The notes beneath the pieces are model-generated. The model ran no database searches. It worked only from the letters and a program-made list of their open reading frames with translations, and was not told where the DNA came from. A stretch of 64,000 bases of DNA from positions 3,782,001 through 3,846,000 of the forward strand of contig OX595987.1 of assembly GCA_951394045.1 (NCBI GenBank), read 5' to 3'. Of this stretch, positions 1-10,036 are shown piece after piece. The DNA comes from Nitzschia sp. DOCU1 (taxonomy: Eukaryota; Bacillariophyta; Bacillariophyceae; Bacillariales; Bacillariaceae). Position 1 is the first letter of the stretch. Each line of letters opens with the position of its first letter. The position numbers and the translations under genes are program-made.

Positions 1-708
1 AAATAGGCTGCTCATGCCTTCTGCTCCTCTGTCACTTTTGCACTGTCAATGAAAAAGACTAACCCAAGAGTCAACGATGAGCACTTGTATGGCAGAGGAC
101 AAAGTGCAAATGCAGCACAAGAAACAACTTTGACGATGCTGGGACGACGAGAGGGGTAAAGGTGACAGTGGCAGCAGAGTGCGGATGTATGTGGTTCTCG
201 CCTGCCGCAGGGAATCTCGCTAAATACACAGCTGTATGTCGTGTCCTACAAAAGGGCACCGGAGAAACCAAAACTCTCGCGGCTTATGTATAATATTAAT
301 ACAAGCGCCGCGACTGTGTGAGTCGAAACACGCGAAGTTAAAGCAAGACCCGGGATTTCACCGAATGTTGGGCTCAAACCGAATTTTTAGAAAAAAACTA
401 CTAGCGCGAAAGCTCCCTCCAACGACGCCGAACGAAATGAGCACCGAGACAAGGGAGCAACTCGACTATCTCACGGTAGTTCCTACCTTTTGGTCCTCCC
501 TATTTTTCCACTCAAAGGCTTGTGCGTACTAAACTAGATGCTCAATGAAACTGTAGCTACTACTAGACGCTTGCTCAAGTGTTGGTGCTGCACTGCTGCT
601 GAATGCTATTACATGTTACTTCATCTATCATGCTTGATCATTGATGATCAAGTCCAAACCTCGCTTTCTTCCGAAGCACTACTGGTCTTTTCTGGGAGTC
701 GTAAGTAA

Positions 709-1395
709 TTACTTGGTCGCCTCCAAACTCGCAAGCCACTCCTCAATGGCAGGAATCGACTCGTACGCCATGTACATGGCCAACAAACGAGGATACGATG
801 CCAAATCTTCCAAGGTAATGTACTTGGTCAAAATATGATCACGCAACAAACCATAAACGGCAGCATCGCCCCACAAGGGCTGTCCCGTCTTGGCGCTCAC
901 GCTCAAAAACGTCTTGTCGGTCTTGAACGTCTTGTACAAGGCATCAAACTTGGTCAATTGATCCACCAAAGTCCCCTTTTTGTAATCGGCCTTGTCCTGA
1001 TCGTTGCCCATAAAAGTCGTCTTGACCCACTGGTCACGAAAACCCTGATACTCGTCGGCTACCAAATCTTGGACGTAATCTTTGTAGTCATCGCCCGAGG
1101 TAACTTTGTGAACACGTGCCAAGTAACGAGCGACGGCAATGTGCTGGGGATGGGGCTGAGCGACACCACCATCATCGTTTTTGGAATACACAACGGGGAG
1201 GCTTCCAGCTGGATTCTCGCCAGTTTCAATCAACCGCTTCTTTTCGTTGGCCCACGCTTCATCCATCGGAATGAGCTGTTCTTCAAAAGGGATCTGGTTA
1301 GCCAAAAGAAAGAAGCGGGTGACACCCCCACGAGCTCCATAAGGAAGAAGGTTGAGGTATTTGAATACAAGGGGTGTTTCGGCGGTGAAAGTCAT
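709..1395 (-). CDS. Glutathione S-transferase-like protein A1
   Basis: A 228-residue soluble protein with the usual length and layout of a cytosolic GST, closest in feel to the sigma-like class. Such enzymes conjugate glutathione to electrophiles or act as peroxidases or isomerases. An N-terminal thioredoxin-like half holds a GARGG turn near residue 20 and a cis-Pro segment (PAGSLPVVY) near 62-70. The helix that normally starts with Q-S and binds glutathione reads PQHIAVARYLA, with His in place of the usual Ser. The C-terminal helical half contains AVYGLLRDHILTKY and ends in a charged helix. The start is the first ATG, with no signal peptide. The protein is identical to the one at 3657-4343 and roughly 85-90% similar to its divergent partner at 2287. 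Family membership is firm; substrate is unknown. Confidence 0.85.
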   Translation of the reverse strand: MTFTAETPLVFKYLNLLPYGARGGVTRFFLLANQIPFEEQLIPMDEAWANEKKRLIETGENPAGSLPVVYSKNDDGGVAQPHPQHIAVARYLARVHKVTSGDDYKDYVQDLVADEYQGFRDQWVKTTFMGNDQDKADYKKGTLVDQLTKFDALYKTFKTDKTFLSVSAKTGQPLWGDAAVYGLLRDHILTKYITLEDLASYPRLLAMYMAYESIPAIEEWLASLEATK

Positions 1396-2286
1396 GATTG
1401 AATCTTTTGGTTGGCTGGTTGCTTCCGAAGGTTTCAGATATTTGGTTTTTGTGAGACGAATGGAGCCATCATTGTTGTCGAAAGAAGGTTTTTTTTTCGG
1501 ACGATCCAGGACCTTCCCAGAAGCACCACATCATTCCTTTGGATACGATCCTTTGATGTTTGAACGCCATGGATCAATATCTTTACTGTTCCATTTTGAC
1601 TTTCTGAAATACCGCCCAAGCCACAAATGATCTGAGAGCAGAGGTGAATGGGGTTTCATTTGAGGAGCCCAAAAATTCCTGAGCCGGAAAAATCGGAATA
1701 TCGATCGCGATCAAAGTTCGGGTGGGCAATTCGCGAATCCCCGAAGGATTAGAAGTACTTAAAGTTAGATTTATGGGCATATATAAAGGCGCTTCCAGCG
1801 TTCGAATTTCTAATGGTAATTAGAAGAACCCCTTGCAAACTAAACCACGAGCAAGAGTTTTGTTTTAGTGCCTACAAGAGAACTCAATTTTTTACCATTA
1901 TGTGATGGTTGCGTTTCTCCTATGCTCAGCAGCTTTTTAGTCGCAAAATCCCCATGGCGTCTGTCCAAATGGTCATGGCGTTTGTATGCACATACAAAGG
2001 CTCTCCATGGCGGGTTGTCAAAAGGGTCATGGCGGCTCTTTGCTCGCAACTCTTTTGTGGCTTGGGAGTATTTCAACGTTGATGAAGCACTAAGCAGCGA
2101 ACAATAAGAGGAGAATGATCCACAGCGATCAAGCATCAAAAGATCCAAGTTGTGGTTCTGGGAACGTCCTAGATCGTCTGACGGGTTATCCCTTCATTTG
2201 TCAACCATGGATCATTTCGTCTCACAAAAAATCAATCCAAGCCACCAAGCAACGACACACTTTCATAGCACCACCGCATTACAAAG
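1396..2286. promoter_or_regulatory. Divergent promoter region of the first GST pair
   Basis: An 891 bp head-to-head gap between two GST starts. It holds a TATA-like TATATAAAG at 1780-1788, four copies of CATGGCG (1953, 1974, 2006, 2028), and a near-perfect palindrome TTTGTATG-CA-CATACAAA at 1981-1998. The same sites recur in unit 2. Shared regulation of the two genes is inferred from the arrangement only. Confidence 0.45.
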
Positions 2287-2973
2287 ATGATTCTTGCCAA
2301 GATGCCTCTTGTCTTTCAATACCTCAACTGTCTCCCGTATGGAGCTCGTGGAGGCGTTACCCGCTTCTTTCTGCTCGCTAACCAGATCCCCTTTGAAGAA
2401 AAACTCATTCCGATGGGTGAAGATTGGGCCAAGGAAAAGAAGCGTTTGATTGAAACTGGCGAGAATCCAGCTGGAAGCGTCCCCATTGTCTATTCCAAGA
2501 ATGACGATGGTAGCATTGCTCAGCCCCATCCCCAGCACATTGCCGTCTCTCGTTACTTGGCACGTGTTTACCAGGTGACTTCTGGCGATGACTACAAGGA
2601 CTACGTCCAAGATTTGGTAGCCGACGAGTATCAGGGTTTTCGTGACCAGTGGGTAAAAGCCACTTTTTATGGCAACGATCAGGACAAGGCCGATTACAAA
2701 AAGGGAACGTTGGTGGATCAATTGACCAAGTTTGATGCCTTCTACAAGACTTTCAAGACGGACAAGACCTTTTTGAGCTTGAGTGCCAAGACGGGACAGC
2801 CCTTGTGGGGCGATGCTGCTGTATATGGTTTGTTGCGTGATCATATTTTGACCAAGTACATTACCTTGGACGATTTGGCAGCATATCCTCGTTTGTTGGC
2901 CATGTACAAGGCGTACGAGTCGATTCCTGCCGTCAAGAACTGGCTTGCGAGTTTGGAGGCCGCCAAAAAGTAG
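2287..2973 (+). CDS. Glutathione S-transferase-like protein B1
   Basis: Divergent partner of the gene at 709-1395, 228 residues, same GST fold and landmarks: GARGG turn, NPAGSVPIVY cis-Pro segment, and a PQHIAVSRYLA helix with His where glutathione-binding Ser is usual. It differs from the unit-2 copy (5239-5925) at IAVSRY versus IAVARY and LDDLAAYPR versus LEDLEDYPR. The first ATG (MILAKM) is used; a second in-frame ATG five codons on would align better with the A-type N-terminus. A convergent 3' gap of about 680 bp separates it from the next GST and shows nothing else convincing. Confidence 0.85.
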   Translation: MILAKMPLVFQYLNCLPYGARGGVTRFFLLANQIPFEEKLIPMGEDWAKEKKRLIETGENPAGSVPIVYSKNDDGSIAQPHPQHIAVSRYLARVYQVTSGDDYKDYVQDLVADEYQGFRDQWVKATFYGNDQDKADYKKGTLVDQLTKFDAFYKTFKTDKTFLSLSAKTGQPLWGDAAVYGLLRDHILTKYITLDDLAAYPRLLAMYKAYESIPAVKNWLASLEAAKK

Positions 2974-3656
2974 GGACTTTTGCCCTTCACATGATACCAA
3001 TACTCTGGTGGAAGGAAACGAGGTTTAAAGTTGATTGATCATCCATGTTCAAGGATAGAGTTAGTAAATTATGATAGCATTCTCAGACGTACCAAACGTG
3101 TATACGATACGAGTACCACCACTCTTCGTGATGGTTCATGTATAATTCAATTGAACAAAAAGGTACTTTCGTCCTAGCTTGGTTTGTTGTATAGTACAAG
3201 TATGATAGCAAGCGTCTAGTAAGCTTTAACGGTAAAAGTCGTGCCGTTTGCAATCGGCCGCGACTGTGAGTCGAAACACGCGGAGTTAAAGCAAGACCCG
3301 GGATTTCACCGAATGATAGGCTCAAACCGTATTTTTAGAAAAAAACTACTAGCGCGAAAGCTCCCTCCAACGACGCCGAACGAAATGAGCACCGAGACAA
3401 GGGAGCAACTCGACTATCTCACGGTAGTTCCTACCTTTTGGTCCTCCCTATTTTTCCACTCAAAGGCTTGTGCGTACTAAACTAGATGCTCAATGAAACT
3501 GTAGCTACTACTAGACGCTTGCTCAAGTGTTGGTGCTGCACTGCTGCTGAATGCTATTACATGTTACTTCATCTATCATGCTTGATCATTGATGATCAAG
3601 TCCAAACCTCGCTTTCTTCCGAAGCACTACTGGTCTTTTCTGGGAGTCGTAAGTAA

Positions 3657-4343
3657 TTACTTGGTCGCCTCCAAACTCGCAAGCCACTCCTCAATGGCAG
3701 GAATCGACTCGTACGCCATGTACATGGCCAACAAACGAGGATACGATGCCAAATCTTCCAAGGTAATGTACTTGGTCAAAATATGATCACGCAACAAACC
3801 ATAAACGGCAGCATCGCCCCACAAGGGCTGTCCCGTCTTGGCGCTCACGCTCAAAAACGTCTTGTCGGTCTTGAACGTCTTGTACAAGGCATCAAACTTG
3901 GTCAATTGATCCACCAAAGTCCCCTTTTTGTAATCGGCCTTGTCCTGATCGTTGCCCATAAAAGTCGTCTTGACCCACTGGTCACGAAAACCCTGATACT
4001 CGTCGGCTACCAAATCTTGGACGTAATCTTTGTAGTCATCGCCCGAGGTAACTTTGTGAACACGTGCCAAGTAACGAGCGACGGCAATGTGCTGGGGATG
4101 GGGCTGAGCGACACCACCATCATCGTTTTTGGAATACACAACGGGGAGGCTTCCAGCTGGATTCTCGCCAGTTTCAATCAACCGCTTCTTTTCGTTGGCC
4201 CACGCTTCATCCATCGGAATGAGCTGTTCTTCAAAAGGGATCTGGTTAGCCAAAAGAAAGAAGCGGGTGACACCCCCACGAGCTCCATAAGGAAGAAGGT
4301 TGAGGTATTTGAATACAAGGGGTGTTTCGGCGGTGAAAGTCAT
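3657..4343 (-). CDS. Glutathione S-transferase-like protein A2
   Basis: A 228-residue copy of the GST at 709-1395 with the same deduced protein. It is transcribed away from its partner at 5239 and toward the 3' end of the gene at 2287. Sequence identity extends through its 3' flank and into the divergent promoter, so duplication or gene conversion is very recent. As in the other copies, the glutathione-binding helix has His where Ser is usual. Confidence 0.85.
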   Translation of the reverse strand: MTFTAETPLVFKYLNLLPYGARGGVTRFFLLANQIPFEEQLIPMDEAWANEKKRLIETGENPAGSLPVVYSKNDDGGVAQPHPQHIAVARYLARVHKVTSGDDYKDYVQDLVADEYQGFRDQWVKTTFMGNDQDKADYKKGTLVDQLTKFDALYKTFKTDKTFLSVSAKTGQPLWGDAAVYGLLRDHILTKYITLEDLASYPRLLAMYMAYESIPAIEEWLASLEATK

Positions 4344-5238
4344 GATTGAATCTTTTGGTTGGCTGGTTGCTTCCGAAGGTTTCAGATATTTGGTTTTTGT
4401 GAGACGAATGGAGCCATCATTGTTGTCGAAAGAAGGTTTTTTTTTCGGACGATCCAGGACCTTCCCAGAAGCACCACATCATTCCTTTGGATACGATCCT
4501 TTGATGTTTGAACGCCATGGATCAATATCTTTACTGTTCCATTTTGACTTTCTGAAATACCGCCCAAGCCACAAATGATCTGAGAGCAGAGGTGAATGGG
4601 GTTTCATTTGAGGAGCCCAAAAATTCCTGAGCCGGAAAAATCGGAATATCGATCGCGATCAAAGTTCGGGTGGGCAATTCGCGAATCCCCGAAGGATTAG
4701 AAGTACTTAAAGTTAGATTTATGGGCATATATAAAGGCGCTTCCAGCGTTCGAATTTCTAATGGTAATTAGAAGAACCCCTTGCAAACTAAACCACGAGC
4801 AAGAGTTTTGTTTTAGTGCCTACAAGAGAACTCAATTTTTTACCATTATGTGATGGTTGCGTTTCTCCTATGCTCAGCAGCTTTTTAGTCGCAAAATCCC
4901 CATGGCGTCTGTCCAAATGGTCATGGCGTTTGTATGCACATACAAAGGCTCTCCATGGCGGGTTGTCAAAAGGGTCATGGCGGCTCTTTGCTCGCAACTC
5001 TTTTGTGGCTTGGGAGGTATTTCAATGTTGATGAAGCATTAAGCAGCGAACAACAACAGGGGAACGATCAACAGCGTTCAAGCATCAAAAGATCTAAATT
5101 GTGGTTCTGGGAACGTCCTAGATCGTCTGACAGGTTATCCCTTCATTTGTCAACCATGGATCAATTCGTCTCACAAAAACACAATCCTCCAAGCCACCAA
5201 GCAACGACACACTTTCATAGCACCACCGCATTACAAAG
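4344..5238. promoter_or_regulatory. Divergent promoter region of the second GST pair
   Basis: Unit-2 counterpart of 1396-2286. TATATAAAG lies at 4728-4736, followed by the CATGGCG series and the TTTGTATG-CA-CATACAAA palindrome near 4929-4946. The half next to the minus-strand gene is unchanged from unit 1; the half next to the plus-strand gene has drifted. Confidence 0.45.
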
Positions 5239-5925
5239 ATGATTCTTGCCAAGATGCCTCTTGTCTTTCAATACCTCAACTGTCTCCCGTATGGAGCTCG
5301 TGGAGGCGTTACCCGCTTCTTTCTGCTCGCTAACCAGATCCCCTTTGAAGAAAAACTCATTCCGATGGGTGAAGATTGGGCCAAGGAAAAGAAGCGTTTG
5401 ATTGAAACTGGCGAGAATCCAGCTGGAAGCGTCCCCATTGTCTATTCCAAGAATGACGATGGTAGCATTGCTCAGCCCCATCCCCAGCACATTGCCGTCG
5501 CTCGTTACTTGGCACGTGTTTACCAGGTGACTTCTGGCGATGACTACAAGGACTACGTCCAAGATTTGGTAGCCGACGAGTATCAGGGTTTTCGTGACCA
5601 GTGGGTAAAAGCCACTTTTTATGGCAACGATCAGGACAAGGCCGATTACAAAAAGGGAACGTTGGTGGATCAATTGACCAAGTTTGATGCCTTCTACAAG
5701 ACTTTCAAGACGGACAAGACCTTTTTGAGCTTGAGTGCCAAGACGGGACAGCCCTTGTGGGGCGATGCTGCTGTATATGGCTTGTTGCGTGATCATATTT
5801 TGACCAAGTACATTACCTTGGAAGATTTGGAAGATTATCCTCGTTTGTTGGCCATGTACAAGGCGTACGAGTCGATTCCTGCCGTCAAGAACTGGCTTGC
5901 GAGTTTGGAGGCCGCCAAGAAGTAG
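5239..5925 (+). CDS. Glutathione S-transferase-like protein B2
   Basis: A 228-residue GST-like protein, near-identical to the gene at 2287. The few replacements cluster in the C-terminal half (LEDLEDYPR) plus one in the glutathione-site helix. An intact frame, stop and 3' flank suggest a working gene. Reads from the two copies will be hard to separate except at these sites. Confidence 0.85.
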   Translation: MILAKMPLVFQYLNCLPYGARGGVTRFFLLANQIPFEEKLIPMGEDWAKEKKRLIETGENPAGSVPIVYSKNDDGSIAQPHPQHIAVARYLARVYQVTSGDDYKDYVQDLVADEYQGFRDQWVKATFYGNDQDKADYKKGTLVDQLTKFDAFYKTFKTDKTFLSLSAKTGQPLWGDAAVYGLLRDHILTKYITLEDLEDYPRLLAMYKAYESIPAVKNWLASLEAAKK

Positions 5926-6407
5926 GGACTTTTGCCCTTCACATGATACCAATACTCTGGTGGAAGGAAACGAGGTTTAAAGTTGATTAATCATCCATGT
6001 TCAACGATAGAATTAGTAAATTATGATAGCATTCTCAGACGTACCAAACGTGTATACGATACGAGTACCACCACTCTTCGTGATGGTTCATGTATAATTC
6101 AATTGAACAAAAAGGTACTTTCGTCCTAGCTTGGTTTGTTGTATAGTACAAGTATGATAGCAAGCGTCTAGCAAGCTTTAACGGTATAAGTCGTGCCGTT
6201 TGCAATCGGTCGTCGGTCTACCTTCGACCCATTAACACCTTATTTAACGTGTATGTATGATAAGTAGAGTACAGCCTGGATTGGCCGGCTCGCTTCCCAT
6301 CCACCGTGGAAACTCCCGCCAAAAAACGCCACAGAAAAACCGACGCACCAGATGACGCCAAAAGCAGTCACGCTGCCGCCAACATCTCACATCACTTTTC
6401 CTTGACC
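5926..6407. other. Intergenic, GST 3' flank and CDC20-like upstream region
   Basis: The first 285 bp are the tail of duplication unit 2. The rest leads into the CDC20-like gene. Its reading frame stays open upstream of the chosen ATG back to a stop at 6261-6263 but has no ATG there, so this is probably 5' UTR. Confidence 0.5.
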
Positions 6408-8195
6408 ATGAACTTTATCTCTCCTACCACAACTACTTCTACTACAAGCAACCACAACGCCATTAACAGACTCCATTGCAACAACACTTCCTCCTTGAAA
6501 ACGCCTCAAGCAAAGCCAAAGGCGCGGTCGGCTGCGGGCAGCAGCAGTACCACCCCACGATGTTCCATTCGTCGACGACCGACGATGACAACGCCATCAC
6601 GACGACGACGACGACTGAACCAGAACGGATCATTTTCGTCATCTTCGTGTACAATGTCTCCATCATTGACACAGAGAAGAGTCGTCCATGGTGATGATCG
6701 ATTCATTCCGAATCGTTCTCGAATCGACACGCCTCGTCTTCGTCAAGCTCTGGTGGACAGCAGTTTTGTCCAAGAGCATCGTGACGACGCCCACCACCAA
6801 GAGGAATCATCACTGCCATTTCAAACAGAAAACAAGCAAGATTTGCGACGAGTTTTGTTTGGAGATGACACGTCGTCTGGTGACTCCTTGTTGGGTTTGG
6901 CTGGTGGCACAAATTGCTACACTCAGCGTGGAATGCTTCTCAATGCCAACATGACGAAACCTTGCCTCACCAATCCAATGAACTTGGACATTTTGCGATC
7001 TCCTTGGAAAAGTTACGATGGCAATCGTTTGGCGGCAAAAAGTCGTAGTCGTCATCGCAAAGTCGATTTGACCAAGGAATTTACCTTGGACATGACAGGA
7101 ATGGATCCACGTGACCATTTGCATGTTATGAGTGTCGGTCCACGGATTGCCGTGGGAATTGAGGACACGGTAGCCTTTGATGAATGGGGCGTTCCGGGTG
7201 GAGATATGGAAGCAGCACACTGGGCAGATCATCGAACGACAACGACGCCACATTTAGCTCCGTTGCAACTCGAGCACATGGGACAGATTTCGGCATTGAA
7301 ATGGAGATATCCAGCAGATGAAGCGGGCGGCGCATTGGGTGGTAACAGATATGTACTGGCAGTGGGTGGTGAAGATTCGGTACAAGTCTACAATGTGGCT
7401 CGAGGGGATTGTCTGGCGGAACTGACCAATCACATGGACACTATTACGTCGTTGGAATGGATTCATCATACTACTGTGGGAAATGAATTTGAACTATTGG
7501 CGGCCAGTTCCATGGGAATTCAACGCTACGATTTGAGACTACCCATGCCAGAAGTCTTTACCTACAATACTTGTTTGGGAGGGGGGTACGGTCGGGATTC
7601 GGCGGCGGCTCGAATGCAACTCCAACCCCACAATGGACATCTCTTGGCAGCTGCCATTCCTGACAAGGACTTTGTTGGAATTTGGGATTTGAGATATTCG
7701 AGCATTCCCATGCAAACTTTGGAACACGGAAATGTCAAAGATCTCGAATTTTGTCCCTTGCATCGGAATACGTTGGCGTCGGGTGGCCAGAATGGAGTCA
7801 AGTTGTGGAACGTTCAAGCCAGTACCGAACGCAGTGCCTTTGAAACCCATCGACCTGTATCTTGCCTTACCTGGTCGCCTCATCGAATAGAAGTCTTGGC
7901 AGGTTTTGGACAGTACTTGGGACTGTGGGCAGTGTCGGATTCATTTACCAAAGCAACAAAACTAGAACAATGGATGCAGCCACAAGTGGGGCCTGTGGTT
8001 GCAGTCGAACGCTTGAATAATCCTTCCGGAACAGTTCTGAGCCTACATGGCGATGCGTCGGGATTCGGGGAAGAAGGACAAGAAATGATGATTGGTTGGA
8101 AAGCCTTTGGATCTACTGCTCGTCCGAATCCTCCAAAAGAAGACCAAGAAATCTACGGTATGACGCTATCATCCCTTTCACCAGTCATTCGGTAA
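6408..8195 (+). CDS. CDC20/CDH1 (Fizzy) family APC/C activator, WD40
   Basis: A 595-residue protein. A basic, Ser/Thr-rich N-terminus carries an exact C-box, DRFIPNR, at residues 97-103, the motif CDC20 and CDH1 use to bind the anaphase-promoting complex. A WD40 propeller follows from about residue 230 to 560, with segments such as KLWNVQ and GIWDLRY. The last two residues are Ile-Arg, matching the C-terminal IR tail of APC/C activators. Together these support a substrate-recruiting co-activator of the APC/C ubiquitin ligase in the nucleus. The blades are divergent, so CDC20 and CDH1 cannot be told apart. The start is the first in-frame ATG; a GTG lies 102 bp upstream in the same open frame. 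The stop codon overlaps a consensus 5' splice site (next entry). Confidence 0.78.
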   Translation: MNFISPTTTTSTTSNHNAINRLHCNNTSSLKTPQAKPKARSAAGSSSTTPRCSIRRRPTMTTPSRRRRRLNQNGSFSSSSCTMSPSLTQRRVVHGDDRFIPNRSRIDTPRLRQALVDSSFVQEHRDDAHHQEESSLPFQTENKQDLRRVLFGDDTSSGDSLLGLAGGTNCYTQRGMLLNANMTKPCLTNPMNLDILRSPWKSYDGNRLAAKSRSRHRKVDLTKEFTLDMTGMDPRDHLHVMSVGPRIAVGIEDTVAFDEWGVPGGDMEAAHWADHRTTTTPHLAPLQLEHMGQISALKWRYPADEAGGALGGNRYVLAVGGEDSVQVYNVARGDCLAELTNHMDTITSLEWIHHTTVGNEFELLAASSMGIQRYDLRLPMPEVFTYNTCLGGGYGRDSAAARMQLQPHNGHLLAAAIPDKDFVGIWDLRYSSIPMQTLEHGNVKDLEFCPLHRNTLASGGQNGVKLWNVQASTERSAFETHRPVSCLTWSPHRIEVLAGFGQYLGLWAVSDSFTKATKLEQWMQPQVGPVVAVERLNNPSGTVLSLHGDASGFGEEGQEMMIGWKAFGSTARPNPPKEDQEIYGMTLSSLSPVIR

Positions 8196-8274
8196 GTCGA
8201 GGCGATTGACTGTTGCTTGCTCCAAAGAATGGAATGTGACCCCCCTGTTTTTGTTGTCTCTTTGTTTTGTTCAG
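8192..8274 (+). other. Candidate intron overlapping the CDC20-like stop codon
   Basis: GTAAGT at 8192-8197 overlaps the TAA stop (8193-8195), and a strong acceptor (pyrimidine tract ending TTCAG) lies at 8274. Removing 83 nt keeps the last Arg codon and adds 21 residues (AKCSVAKATW...KEIN) ending at TAG 8339-8341, so the protein would no longer end in Ile-Arg. This could be a regulated isoform or a 3' UTR intron. Confidence 0.5.
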
Positions 8275-8341
8275 GGCTAAGTGCTCGGTAGCGAAAGCAA
8301 CCTGGGATAGTAGTCGGACGAAGCTAAAAGAAATTAACTAG

Positions 8342-10036
8342 ATAAAGTAGATTATACCTCTTGTTCCTTGACCAATCCCAAGCAATTCCATCCTAAAACC
8401 CGTGCGATGCCGACGGGATGCCGAATCCATGACCAACAATGCGTTTGATGGGCCCAAACACAAACATCATCTTGACACAACAAGCTTTGACAGTTTTCCG
8501 CCCCCCCCATCATCACCAAAGAATGGTCATTGCTGCCAAGTTTGCCTTCGTCTGCACGACCCAGTTGTCTTGTCTTGCCGCAATCAACACGGTTCTAGCA
8601 TTCGTGGAGAAGAAGCAAAATAGTCACCATGGATGAGAACCTAATGCAATGCTGTGATGTATTAATATCCATGTGAGGAAACAAACTCACAAGCTCGAAC
8701 GAGAATCTTGTTGCCGAACTCATGAGTCGACAAGAGGAAGGCAAAGAACAGTACAATTCCACTTCCTGGGAGAGCACCATCTCATCCGTAATATGGGACC
8801 ATATGCAATGTGATGCATGGTTAAGGTGAGGAGGGAGGTTCGGGGTCGGGAGCCCAAACGAGCCTCCGAACGGATGTGAATCCAGAGGAAGGCAAAGAAC
8901 AACACTATTCCACTTCCTGTTGAAGCATCATCATCTGAGCCATACTGTGCACTGGTTTCGGCGGGCTCCTGATGATGAGAAGATACCAGGTAGGGGATCC
9001 CATCACAGAAAATCCCATGCAACCGTAGGGCAGATGTGTTCTACTAACTTCAATGTCGACAACTGCAAGGTGGGGTGCTCTTCGCTTTACGGTAGCTCGT
9101 TCGGCGTCAACTTCTGAAAGTTTGGCATGAAATTTTGTGAGCGCCAAACCGTTGGGCCTTTCTGGCGCGAAGTTGGGAGCGGAACTCATAACCTAAAGGC
9201 ATTGAAGGACCCGGCGCGGATAGCAAAGGGCCTATCTACAACTGCAACCGTTTTCTCCCAATTGCTAATCGTGGTGGAATAAAGAACATCACTTTATAAG
9301 CCTACCAGTATTTCCGTTGGTTTGGAGTATCGTAAACGTGAAATCCATTGATATGCAAATTACGATCAGAATATATGGCTTTCGCGTACGGGCTGGGCTA
9401 TTATACGCCGTGATTGATATTTTCTGTGGAAGCCTAGGTTATAGTTGTTGGGAGGGTCATTTTATTACTTTGTACTATTCCGTGGTTTCTGGCTGCAAGA
9501 TCCACAACACTGGACCCAAGATTGGTGAGTTTTGGGGCATATATAGTGTCATTGTTAATCCTGTTAGTAGAAACACTACGAGAACACATGTAGATGAGAA
9601 AGCACTACGACTCCAGACGCCGGAACATTGTATGTAGTTTACGTCAAATGCGAACGAAGGCATTATCAGGCCGAAAAGTTCCGAGGTTATTATGGCTTAA
9701 AACCTGGTGGGCATATGTTTCCGTTTCACGAATAGGCCTGGAGGGATGCCGACAATAAGTAAGGAGTATTTGTGACCTTGTCACAGCACGGTCGAATTCT
9801 CAAGACGTGCTACAGGAAGGCTGCGGTAATTCCCGAGCAACATCATCCAGCAACTTTACTTTTACTCGTTGTCGTCTTGGTCTGAACATTCTGTTCGCAA
9901 TCCATTACCGTTCTTGCTTGGATTGGGACATCGCCTAAACCAAGAGGCAACCATTATCATCTTTGTCGCCGTAATAGGAACACAAGAACAATACTTGTAG
10001 TCAACGTTTGGATAGTCGGGATATAAACACGAAACA
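8342..10036. other. Intergenic, no convincing gene
   Basis: About 1.7 kb with only short, unconvincing frames. A roughly 38 bp block around AGAGGAAGGCAAAGAACA is repeated directly near 8733 and 8883, with drift between the copies. ATATAAA at about 10020 lies just before the next ATG. Confidence 0.5.

Larger units (their letters stand above)
308..3257. repeat. Tandem duplication, unit 1 (GST gene pair)
   Basis: Unit 1 of a direct tandem duplication. The offset to unit 2 is 2948 bp in the left half and 2952 bp in the right half. The unit starts at the shared CGCGACTGTG near 308 and ends where the same sequence recurs at about 3258. From about 370 to 2068 I see no difference between the copies; beyond that, small indels and substitutions appear. 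Each unit carries one minus-strand and one plus-strand GST gene. Confidence 0.95.
3258..6209. repeat. Tandem duplication, unit 2 (GST gene pair)
   Basis: Second copy of the 2.95 kb unit. Homology stops near 6209, where both copies read CGTGCCGTTTGCAATCGG and then diverge. The left half (about 3320-5010) matches unit 1 without differences I can see; the right half carries substitutions and small indels, for example GGGAGGTATTTC against GGGAGTATTTC. Confidence 0.95.

Noticed and set aside
835..1401. Long frames opposite the GST genes
   Set aside because: Shadows of the coding strand; the same shadows recur opposite every GST copy.
8192..8341. Treating the spliced form as the only CDC20-like product
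   Set aside because: The unspliced stop gives the conserved Ile-Arg end, so it is kept as the main call and splicing as an alternative.
9317..9637. A 106-residue plus-strand frame
   Set aside because: Isolated, no family resemblance, composition like translated intergenic DNA.
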